From Lysobacterales bacterium (GTDB lineage: Bacteria > Pseudomonadota > Gammaproteobacteria > Xanthomonadales > Marinicellaceae), in contig JAMOMK010000055.1 of assembly GCA_027067055.1 (NCBI GenBank), positions 1 to 64,000 of the forward strand: 64,000 bases of DNA, written 5' to 3'. This document shows positions 51,144-59,208 of this stretch, one piece after another. Positions within the stretch are counted from its first letter, which is position 1. Each line of letters opens with the position of its first letter. A program made the position numbers and the translations under genes. The notes under the pieces were generated by a model. That model saw only the letters and a list, made by a program, of their open reading frames with translations. It was not told the origin of the DNA and searched no databases.

Positions 51144-52177
51144 AATTGATTTGTTTTGAGTGTGTGTATATACTGTTTTAATTGCTGGACTTCTTCTCCA
51201 AACTCTCCATTGAGTATGTATTTGATTTTCTTTCTGTCTTGCATGACGATTTTAATTTCACGCATGTTATTACGAGAATACCTCTCTCCGAGTCTAAATA
51301 CTCTGAGTTGTTTAATTTCATCCAATGTGATTTCGGAATTAACCCGCAAACTGCCATCTTCATTGGTACTTAAATCCAATAATCTGTTGGTCGTTAATTT
51401 CAAAATATGTGATGATTTCATCACATTAAGTACACTGGTTCCAGCACACAATGCAGTTATGATGTCTTCGTTTTGAAGATAGGAAGGCGCTGCATTTGGA
51501 TTAACACTTGTGAGTATTTTATGGACGTTTGCAAAGACTTTCTGGTGGTTGTTATTTAAAGTTAAATTAGGAAAATTTCGGACAGTAATAAATTTAATCA
51601 GGCTTTCTTTGCCATCCAGTGTTTTAAAATAGAAGTAAGTTGATGCAAATTTTCCTGGATAGATATCAAACTGTGTAAAATTAGCCATGGGGATTTTATT
51701 TTCAAGTTCATTATCCCGTGAGAACATGAACACGTTTTTATGGCTAAACTTTATGTTTCGTTTATTGGTAGCAAACTGTTCAAGAATTTCTTCATCTTTA
51801 TCGAGATAAGATGCTTTAGCTCTGGGATTGTATTTTAAGACAATCGCGACAAAGGTGTTGTCCAATGTTATTGCATCAATCAAACGCGAAATAGTGGATT
51901 GATAGTATTTTTTTTTACCTCGTACCAGCAGATTTAATTGCATATGAAATGGCTTTATTTGTGAACATTCACAATAAGAAATATCAGCAATTGTATAGTC
52001 TTCCTTTATTTTTGATTTTCCAAAAAAGGGAAAACTACAGCGAATAACACGTTGCATACTCGTTATTCCAAGTATACCTCGTGCACCACACCTAGTGACC
52101 ACGAGTGTTTCTTCACCCGACCTTAAGTGTTCGGCAAAGACCTTTTGTAAATTGTTATGGGTAACGAAAAGTGGCAT
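51140..52177 (-). CDS. Triple PH-like-domain protein (A)
   Basis: The 345-residue product has no signal or membrane segment. It seems to hold three similar modules (about 1-120, 130-235, 236-345), each with a 'SYLDxDExI...GT' lead and strands ending in a helix (FAEHLRSGEETLVVTRCGARGILGITSMQRVI; SYLDKDEEILEQFATNKRNIKFSHKNVFMFSR; SYLQNEDIITALCAGTSVLNVMKSSHILKLTTNRLLDL). This is a pattern of bacterial PH-like domains. Its paralogue is the next gene, 52203-53222. It overlaps the DUF3592 gene downstream by 4 bases. Inference: a cytoplasmic-face scaffold; function unknown. Confidence 0.62.
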   Translation of the reverse strand: MPLFVTHNNLQKVFAEHLRSGEETLVVTRCGARGILGITSMQRVIRCSFPFFGKSKIKEDYTIADISYCECSQIKPFHMQLNLLVRGKKKYYQSTISRLIDAITLDNTFVAIVLKYNPRAKASYLDKDEEILEQFATNKRNIKFSHKNVFMFSRDNELENKIPMANFTQFDIYPGKFASTYFYFKTLDGKESLIKFITVRNFPNLTLNNNHQKVFANVHKILTSVNPNAAPSYLQNEDIITALCAGTSVLNVMKSSHILKLTTNRLLDLSTNEDGSLRVNSEITLDEIKQLRVFRLGERYSRNNMREIKIVMQDRKKIKYILNGEFGEEVQQLKQYIHTLKTNQL

Positions 52178-52202
52178 AATGTTTTTTCAATTAGGGTTTT
52201 AG

Positions 52203-53222
52203 TTAAACAGTTAATAATTCACGGAGAATGGCGACTTGTTGATTAAATTGTTCGGTTGTTGTGTATTTGTGTTTACTGTTATCATCTAAAATGATTTTTA
52301 TTTCATAGATTGCACCACCCGATGTCTCACCTCTGTTTCGGGTAATTTTGCTTGATTTAATAGTCGCTAAATCGATAATTAACTGTGTTTCTAATTCACC
52401 TTTGTCATCCACTTTTAAATCCAATAACCGTTTATCAGTTAGCTTTAAAACATGTGATGGGTTAATCGCTCCAAATACACTGGTTCCCGCTCTTAATGTT
52501 GCCATTAATTTTTCATTGTTTAAATAATCCGGTCTTGATTGGCTGCCTGCATCTTTGAGAAGTCGCTCAATGGTTTTGGTCAGGCTTTGTGGATTGGTTG
52601 ACTCTGTTTGTAAAAAAGAATAGCCATTAGTATCAATATTTATCAAGAATTGGGTTCCATCTCTGTAGTGAAACAAGAGGTTTTGGGATTCCATTTTTCC
52701 AGGGTAGGAATCAAACAAAACAATCTCCGTTAATGCTGCTTTACTTTCCAACTCATTGTTTTTGTTAAACTGAAACAGGTTTTTTGTGCTGATTTTGTAA
52801 GTATTTTGCTTGTTCGCAAACTGTTCAATAATCTCTTCATCGCTATCCAAATAACTGGGTCTGGCATTACCATTTTTTTCTAAAATGATAGCTGCAAACT
52901 TTTGGGCTAAGGTCTTGGAATCTACCATTGGTGAAATAGTAGAGTTGAAGGTTTTCTTTTCACCTTTGGCATCAATGTTTAAGGTCATGGTGTATTGGTT
53001 TTTCTGTGTGCATTCGCAAGAAAAAATATCTGATATCATGAACTCTTCCTTTATTTTGGATTTTCCAAAAAAGGGGAAGTTAGTATGAATAATGCGGTTT
53101 TGGTCAGTAATCCCAAGAACTCCACGAGCTCCAGACATAGTGACTACTAGTGCATTTTCTCCAGGGTTTAGATGTTCTGCAAAGACTTTTTGTAGGTTTT
53201 TTTCGGTAACGATGAAAGGCAT
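52203..53222 (-). CDS. Triple PH-like-domain protein (B)
   Basis: The 339-residue paralogue of 51140-52177 is homologous from end to end: MPFIVTEKNLQKVFAEHLNPGENALVVTMSGARGVLGIT.. against MPLFVTHNNLQKVFAEHLRSGEETLVVTRCGARGILGIT... It shows the same three-module layout, with SYLDSDEEIIEQFANKQNTYKIS and DYLNNEKLMATLRAGTSVFGAINPSHVLKLTDKRLLDL. The two genes are 25 bases apart in tandem, a clear duplication. Both copies retain every module, suggesting a heteromer. Not assigned to a named family. Confidence 0.65.
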   Translation of the reverse strand: MPFIVTEKNLQKVFAEHLNPGENALVVTMSGARGVLGITDQNRIIHTNFPFFGKSKIKEEFMISDIFSCECTQKNQYTMTLNIDAKGEKKTFNSTISPMVDSKTLAQKFAAIILEKNGNARPSYLDSDEEIIEQFANKQNTYKISTKNLFQFNKNNELESKAALTEIVLFDSYPGKMESQNLLFHYRDGTQFLINIDTNGYSFLQTESTNPQSLTKTIERLLKDAGSQSRPDYLNNEKLMATLRAGTSVFGAINPSHVLKLTDKRLLDLKVDDKGELETQLIIDLATIKSSKITRNRGETSGGAIYEIKIILDDNSKHKYTTTEQFNQQVAILRELLTV

Positions 53223-53245
53223 AAGTTTTCCTCAATTAAGTTTGG

Positions 53246-54097
53246 TTAAATTTTTTTATAAATGATATAGGCAATAATGCCCATAATGATAATTGGTAAT
53301 CGCCCAAATTTGACGGTGATAAAAAATAGCAAGCCAATCAACAAAACACAGAGTAAAAGGTAAAGCAGAATCAACCATACTCCTCTCCACATAAGTTTCT
53401 TTGGATTATCTCGGGCTAGAATTTCTTGTTTACTTAATTCTAGTTCTTGACTAATAGGTTTGTTTTCGATACTTTTTACTAATTTAAGCAGGTGTCGAAA
53501 CCGCTGGTTTAATAACTCAGTTTCAAAATCATCTAAATTGGCAAATGTTGTGCCAAAGGTGAGTTTTTCAGGGATTAAAACCATTCCCCACGCTAGGATT
53601 TTTGTCTTTTCATCTGTTAAATTTTGCAAAGTGTTCTGTACTTCGGCATCATTAATAAGTGAGTGAGCAAACAACTCATCAGGTGAATAGACTTCTTTAT
53701 TCAAGTAGTCCATATTAATTCGTTTGAATTTTTTATAACGCATTATCCATTTGGTGATTCTTTTTATCCATTTTCCTTTAATTTTTTTGGCTATCACTAA
53801 GCGTGTTTTTTGCTTAACTGACAATTCTGTTTTCATTCGAATGCCTTGAAAAGTACGGTATCTGACTTGATGATCATTGTCTATGCCTTGGTACCTAGTG
53901 CGTTTCAACATCGAAAATGTACATTTTATTTCTTTACCATTAATGACGCCTTTGTATTTTGCAAAAGCAAGAATCCCATCATCAAAGGGTTTAAATCCAA
54001 TTGATTCAAATTGTTGGGTAAGGTATTGACGGATTAATTCTTTTCCACCAATACCTACAACCGAGCCAATGGATTTGAGTTGCGGTTTACTTATCAT
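53246..54097 (-). CDS. Membrane-anchored hypothetical protein of the surface operon
   Basis: The 283-residue product is mostly cytoplasmic, with a hydrophobic hairpin at its C-terminus (MWRGVWLILLYLLLCVLLIGLLFFITVKFGRLPIIIMGIIAYIIY), so it is a tail-anchored membrane protein. The N-terminal half is a beta-rich domain (DGILAFAKYKGVINGKEIKCTFSMLKRTRYQGIDNDHQVRYRTFQGIRMKTELSVKQKTRLVIAKK). The middle half is helical. No family assigned. It overlaps the giant beta-helix gene by 11 bases and precedes the PH-like pair by 23 bases, placing it firmly in the operon. Confidence 0.65.
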   Translation of the reverse strand: MISKPQLKSIGSVVGIGGKELIRQYLTQQFESIGFKPFDDGILAFAKYKGVINGKEIKCTFSMLKRTRYQGIDNDHQVRYRTFQGIRMKTELSVKQKTRLVIAKKIKGKWIKRITKWIMRYKKFKRINMDYLNKEVYSPDELFAHSLINDAEVQNTLQNLTDEKTKILAWGMVLIPEKLTFGTTFANLDDFETELLNQRFRHLLKLVKSIENKPISQELELSKQEILARDNPKKLMWRGVWLILLYLLLCVLLIGLLFFITVKFGRLPIIIMGIIAYIIYKKI

Positions 54098-57000
54098 GAC
54101 TTATCCACGCAGATTGGTTTATTTCTTGATTGATAGTATCCACATATACATGACGGTAACGTACCGTGTTATTTTCTTTGTCTATTTGTATAAAGTGATA
54201 AATAGTAGAACCGTCATCAATAAAATAATAATGCGATTTCAAACTGTCTTGTTGATCAAAGGCTATGACGGCTTGATACAGTTGTTTGTTTAATGACGTT
54301 TCAAAACCGTTTTGGAAAATAATTTCAAGTAAGCTGGTGGCAATCGCTGTGTTATTGCTGGGATCTGTATCGGTTAAAAATGGCGCAGGATTGAGTGTGG
54401 CCTGAACCGAGAGTGATACCGTTGGTGTTGCTGTGGCTAATATATCGACACTGAACTGTATTTGACTATTGGCATCAATACTCACCATTTCAGATATATC
54501 TCCCATTCCTGCTGTTTGTGAACAGTATTGAACCGCTGCTAGACATTGCCAATTAACATAGCTTAATCCGACTGGTTCGGTTGATTGCAGTACAGCTTGG
54601 TGGATGTTTATTGGACTGTTATTGGTCAATGTGAAAACCAAATTAGTCACTGTAGACGTGTTGAATGTTGGATTATTGGGCGTAATACTTATGCTAATAT
54701 CTCCTGATGTATCATCATCATCTATTCGTGCAAATGGTGGGTTAACTGTGCTTGTAGCGATTAATGCATTGTTTGTAGTAGTTAAATTGATGGTTAATAT
54801 TTCAAGACCTTCAGAGTCAATGTCATCCAATACATTGATAGGAATAATTACCGAACTAGCAAGAGCGGGGATAGTCGCAACACCGATGCCAGTTGGAGTT
54901 GGAGCCATGTAGTCAACCCCAGGAGTTGGGGGGCCTGCTAAAAAGTAATTTGTTTCAGTATCAGTTTCACTTACACCTCCTGTGAGAGTTAATTCAAACC
55001 CACCATTAGTGGAAGGCTCGGCTAAATCCTGAGAGTTACTTACTGAGACTTCACCATTTTCATCATCATTGATTTGAATACTCAGTCCATTAGTCATAGC
55101 ATCAATACTCACCGTAGCTAACCCTCCGCTTATAGTGGTAATGGTAATAGTTAAATCTTCAGCAGCTTCAATAAAATTGTCATCAATGGGATTAATGCTT
55201 ATATCTACAGAGTTATTTAAGGCAGAGAGAACGACTGAGCCAGATAATGCCATATAATCAGAATTAACTGTAGCAGTGTTTCCATTGTAAGTGTAATCTA
55301 TTATTATGTCTTGAAGGTCACTTAATGGTACATCATTTGGCGGAGCCATATCTTTCAGTAACTTAAATCTTAGGGTGGCAGCTGTTGCAGGCTCACTGGC
55401 ATGATTAATGACTTCCAGAGCAATTTTACTATTTAAATCATTATCTGTATTAATGAAATCCAAAACTTGAATTGGGATAGCATCATAGTTTGCATCATTA
55501 CTTAAAACCGAATATAAAACTGAATAATTGACATCTCCATCACTGATAAAATCATCAACGCCTTGAATGGTTACGGTTTGAGATTGATTCCAATTAACAG
55601 CAGTAAAGGTTAATTGTGCCGGAGCATTAACAGTTCCTTCATTAAGATTAGTGCTGGCAAAAGCTACATCTACATCATCTGTAGGTTGTGCGAGTAATCT
55701 AACACCAAGAATAACACCGTTCGAGTTCTCACTGGTGGTATTGCCACCACCGACACTGACTCTGGCTGCACTCAATGCTATTGATGCCTCATCCGCTCCT
55801 ATATATGGGAATGTATTATTACGAATATCACCATCAATATCAGTGCTGGTACTAATAACATGTATTCCTGCATAATCATTATCCCCATTGGCTGTATTGG
55901 CTAAATGATAATCTTCATTAACTTTATCAACAAAATCGGCAAATTTATCCAAACTATAATAATCACTATCAGTAAAATTTTTATAGGATTGCAAATCAGT
56001 AAATTCTTGTGAAAACCATTCAATTAAATTTGTAGCTAATCCATTTGCATAGAGATTATAGTTTATGTTTATATTATCACTTGATTGTAAGGAACCAAAA
56101 TTAATGGATAAGACAACATCATTAAATGTATCAATAATATTATTAATAATGTCTAAATTAGTCGTATCATTACCAGTCGATGCTAAGGTTTTAATGCCGA
56201 AAAGATGAGCTACAAGTGTGTTATGGTAAATATTCCAATAACTACTAGAGTTCTCTAGTAGAATATCTGTAACCGAATGAATAAAATTGTTTTTTATCAG
56301 GGCTCGATAGTTTTCTTCCCCGCTACTATTGTTAATATATATACCAAAACAATTTGTACCACCTCCACTACATGTACTAATTTTATTTAATTCAATAACG
56401 GTAGGATAAAATTGAGTTGATAGAACATTAAAAATTTCGATTGCCCTATAATTTAAATGACTGGAATCAATGGTATTACCGCTAATTGTTTGACCGTGCA
56501 TATTATCAATGGAAATAGCAGAATTTCTTTGAGAGTTAAATGTGTTGTTAGTAATTGTGTTTTTGTAAAAGCCATAGGAGTCAGATTCAACCGTAATACC
56601 AGTGCCACCATCTGTAAACAAGCATCCTTCAATCGTATTGCCTTTGGATTGTTCAATGGTAATGCCACCATTGTTTATTCCAATCATTTCAAAATCGATA
56701 TTTTTAATGACAAAGAAATAAGAATTAATTAATTTAATCACATTGTTTTCTGAGCCAGGGCCCTTAGAGGTTAATAGTGGGTGGTTACCTGGGTTAGCAG
56801 CTGCAATAGTAATAATGTCAAAGTAATTTTGTTTAACTATATTGCTGATATAAGCTTTAGTTGCATAAGTGCCTGCTCTAATTTTAAACTTTACTTCACC
56901 TTTTGTGCCTCGATGATATAAATTATCAAATGCTTCTTGCGGTGTTAAAAAATCAGGAGAGCTTCCCCCAACTGTATAAAATGAACCATTATTTGAATCA

Positions 57001-58436
57001 ATATTATCTAACGGCACAACAACAAGAGGGGATTGATCGGCACCAACATAAACATTGATGCTCGTGCGAATATCTCCATCAATGTCATCTACAACTTCAT
57101 CTTGAGGGTGAGCCACTAAATCAGCATCAGCAATCAGTAATAATGGTAAATGCAAGTCATTAATGTCACCTGATGTCGTTCCTAAAAATAATATAAATCT
57201 ACTCAAGCCTACATTCGGATGGATCGCTTGTACATGTGTTTGAAAACCATCAAAAGTTGCATAGTTATCACTAACTCCAGGGCTGCTTTCTCCCCATGAG
57301 ACTAATGTGCTGCCAGAGGTATATATGTTATTATCAACAAGTTGTGAAATTCCATCAATATTAGAATCAAGAGGAACACTCAATGTGATACCACCACCAG
57401 TGTTCATTATTATATTATTTATTATACTGAGTTGGGTTGTCGCTGAAACGAGAATGCCAATATCAGTTGCCTGTTCTGTTCTAATAGAGTTATGCATAAA
57501 CTTGATGCGATCACCCAATTGAGCTGCAATACTATTGCCATTTGGGTTGGTTATTGAGATAAAGTTATTATAAACAAGCATATTTCCTGAACTATCATTG
57601 TTTAAAACCATGCCAAAAACACCTTTTTGTGAAATATTTATTTTGTTATTTCTAATTATTGCAATACCTTCAAAATCTAAAGCAATATAATCCATAGAAG
57701 TGAATGTTGATAATGCATCAATAAAGTTGTTATTTTCAATGACCGAATCAATATCATCTATTTTTACATTTATTCCTCGATTTGCTTGCCCAGAAAATGT
57801 ATTGTTTTTAATAATGATTGAAGGTATTGAAAAGCCACCAAGAAACCCTTTTATCCCTTGAAATCCTAAACTAAAAGTATTTCCATCTATAATAAATCCT
57901 TCACTAATTCCACTGGCGCTAGAGATAGAGCTAAATAGTAACAACTCATTCCTGAGATCAAAATTTGAAGACGGTACTAACCCTTGAAATGTACAATTAG
58001 CTACAGTCACTGAATCACTATTATTGACAATGTATAAAATAGTTTGAGCATCAGAATTTGTCGCTTCAAAACGAATACCTACAAAGCTAATAAATTCCAC
58101 ACTTTCAAGTTTGACAATCCAATTGTTAGCCAAGACCTGCGTGGAATTTTTCCATATAACATTCGCTGTAGGGCTCGCACGTTTGAAAACCACTCGATCA
58201 GTTGTGTTTGCCATTGTTCTATCAATCGAGTTCATGGTAATTTGTTCATCATAGGTTCCTGTTCTTATCCTGAAACTTACCGGTGCTGATATACCATTGA
58301 CCTCTAAATCCGCAACTGCTGCTGCAATAGAGCTGTAATCTTCACTGCCACTTTGGTTGATGAAATAATCACCAGCTAAAGGTGCTGCTTGAGAAACAAA
58401 GCTAAGGAAAATAGATAATAATAGTATTTTTTTCAT
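54087..58436 (-). CDS. Giant secreted beta-helix protein with Calx-beta-like domains and NGFE motif
   Basis: The product is about 1449 residues from ATG 58436, which overlaps the DUF3592 stop as ATGA. It starts with a signal peptide (MKKILLLSIFLSFVSQA). Two right-handed parallel beta-helix sections follow (~20-440 and ~470-880), with short 'IxNNxFxGxxxxGIxVxxxxxxxIxxNxF' turns (NosD-like). Calx-beta-like repeats come next at ~890-1290 (VGGGNTTSENSNGVILGVRLLAQPTDDVDVAFAS...). A DUF11-type Ig domain (~1290-1370) is followed by EIIFQNGFETSLNK. After that motif comes a further ~70-residue tail ending INQSAWISHDK, as in the BspA-like protein. Likely an extracellular adhesin or polysaccharide-binding protein. 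It carries no catalytic motif. Confidence 0.85.
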   Translation of the reverse strand: MKKILLLSIFLSFVSQAAPLAGDYFINQSGSEDYSSIAAAVADLEVNGISAPVSFRIRTGTYDEQITMNSIDRTMANTTDRVVFKRASPTANVIWKNSTQVLANNWIVKLESVEFISFVGIRFEATNSDAQTILYIVNNSDSVTVANCTFQGLVPSSNFDLRNELLLFSSISSASGISEGFIIDGNTFSLGFQGIKGFLGGFSIPSIIIKNNTFSGQANRGINVKIDDIDSVIENNNFIDALSTFTSMDYIALDFEGIAIIRNNKINISQKGVFGMVLNNDSSGNMLVYNNFISITNPNGNSIAAQLGDRIKFMHNSIRTEQATDIGILVSATTQLSIINNIIMNTGGGITLSVPLDSNIDGISQLVDNNIYTSGSTLVSWGESSPGVSDNYATFDGFQTHVQAIHPNVGLSRFILFLGTTSGDINDLHLPLLLIADADLVAHPQDEVVDDIDGDIRTSINVYVGADQSPLVVVPLDNIDSNNGSFYTVGGSSPDFLTPQEAFDNLYHRGTKGEVKFKIRAGTYATKAYISNIVKQNYFDIITIAAANPGNHPLLTSKGPGSENNVIKLINSYFFVIKNIDFEMIGINNGGITIEQSKGNTIEGCLFTDGGTGITVESDSYGFYKNTITNNTFNSQRNSAISIDNMHGQTISGNTIDSSHLNYRAIEIFNVLSTQFYPTVIELNKISTCSGGGTNCFGIYINNSSGEENYRALIKNNFIHSVTDILLENSSSYWNIYHNTLVAHLFGIKTLASTGNDTTNLDIINNIIDTFNDVVLSINFGSLQSSDNININYNLYANGLATNLIEWFSQEFTDLQSYKNFTDSDYYSLDKFADFVDKVNEDYHLANTANGDNDYAGIHVISTSTDIDGDIRNNTFPYIGADEASIALSAARVSVGGGNTTSENSNGVILGVRLLAQPTDDVDVAFASTNLNEGTVNAPAQLTFTAVNWNQSQTVTIQGVDDFISDGDVNYSVLYSVLSNDANYDAIPIQVLDFINTDNDLNSKIALEVINHASEPATAATLRFKLLKDMAPPNDVPLSDLQDIIIDYTYNGNTATVNSDYMALSGSVVLSALNNSVDISINPIDDNFIEAAEDLTITITTISGGLATVSIDAMTNGLSIQINDDENGEVSVSNSQDLAEPSTNGGFELTLTGGVSETDTETNYFLAGPPTPGVDYMAPTPTGIGVATIPALASSVIIPINVLDDIDSEGLEILTINLTTTNNALIATSTVNPPFARIDDDDTSGDISISITPNNPTFNTSTVTNLVFTLTNNSPINIHQAVLQSTEPVGLSYVNWQCLAAVQYCSQTAGMGDISEMVSIDANSQIQFSVDILATATPTVSLSVQATLNPAPFLTDTDPSNNTAIATSLLEIIFQNGFETSLNKQLYQAVIAFDQQDSLKSHYYFIDDGSTIYHFIQIDKENNTVRYRHVYVDTINQEINQSAWISHDK

Positions 58437-58996
58437 GAGTTTTTTCTCCATGGAAGATTTTCAGGTTTGATAACATCAAAAGCGATAAGTGTGAGTAAAA
58501 TAGCAAAGCCAAGGAAAGCGATGGCGAAAATTGTAGGGAAAAAAGAAGCATTTTTTTGGCTGATGCTGGCTATTTCGGGTTTGTTAGGGTTGTAAAAAAC
58601 CGTCACGGCTGTTCCTACTTTATAAACTAATGCGGCTTTTCTGGCATCGGCTTTATTTTTGAATGTTCGGCTTGTTCCATCTGAAATTGACCTGCCCCTA
58701 CCTGAGATAATATTTAAATTAAAATTCTTACTGGTATAATCAACACCATTAACTCGATAGCTGTATTCTATTCGTTGTAAATAAACCAGATCCGATCGAG
58801 GTGAAAAGGTGCTTTGCCTATGTTTACGGTAGATCGTGTGTTCTTGCACTCCTGAAAACAAGACAATACCTTTGACTGATTGCCAACCTCCCGTATTTAT
58901 TCTATCTAGATATTTATTAATGGAACTGATGACAACAGCTATGGCAAGTGGCAAAATAACAATGGCAATCAACTTTCTTTTAAGTACCAAACTCAT
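58433..58996 (-). CDS. DUF3592 domain membrane protein (3), first gene of the operon
   Basis: The 187-residue product has two membrane helices (ILPLAIAVVISSINKYL, and PTIFAIAFLGFAILLTLIAFDVI) around a DUF3592 domain (GWQSVKGIVLFSGVQEHTIYRKHRQS..YLQRIEYSYRVNGVDYTSKNFNLNIISGRGRSISDGT..ALVYKVGTAVTVFYNPNKPEIASIS). The FYNPNKPEIA signature fits. It is the promoter-proximal gene of the eight-gene operon and overlaps the giant gene by 4 bases. A 212-bp divergent region with phased repeats separates it from the regulator gene. Confidence 0.82.
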   Translation of the reverse strand: MSLVLKRKLIAIVILPLAIAVVISSINKYLDRINTGGWQSVKGIVLFSGVQEHTIYRKHRQSTFSPRSDLVYLQRIEYSYRVNGVDYTSKNFNLNIISGRGRSISDGTSRTFKNKADARKAALVYKVGTAVTVFYNPNKPEIASISQKNASFFPTIFAIAFLGFAILLTLIAFDVIKPENLPWRKNS

Positions 58997-59091
58997 GATG
59001 AAATATTCTTGGTAATTGTACTAGTTTTCATTTTCATTTTTTATTTATTGATTTGAATGGTTTAATTCTAAGGAAAGTAAATAATTCATAT

Positions 59092-59124
59092 CAGAAAATT
59101 TGGTGAATTTTTAGTGAATTTATC
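59092..59124. promoter_or_regulatory. Three 11-bp phased GTGAATTT-type repeats
   Basis: CAGAAAATTTG (59092-59102), GTGAATTTTTA (59103-59113) and GTGAATTTATC (59114-59124) are in step with an 11-bp period. They lie between the surface operon (first gene at 58996) and the regulator starting at 59209. The period matches tandem OmpR-type winged-helix sites and the array at 45253-45285. It may serve both divergent promoters. Confidence 0.6.
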
Positions 59125-59208
59125 TTAAAACTAGCTAAATTGAAGGCATTAACATAAAATAACTTTATTCGAGAAATATAATAAAACAAAACTAATCATA
59201 ATAACTTT

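Noticed and set aside
54604-54912. Open frames antisense to the giant beta-helix gene
   Set aside because: Shadow frames in a long gene; no start signals or recognisable domains.
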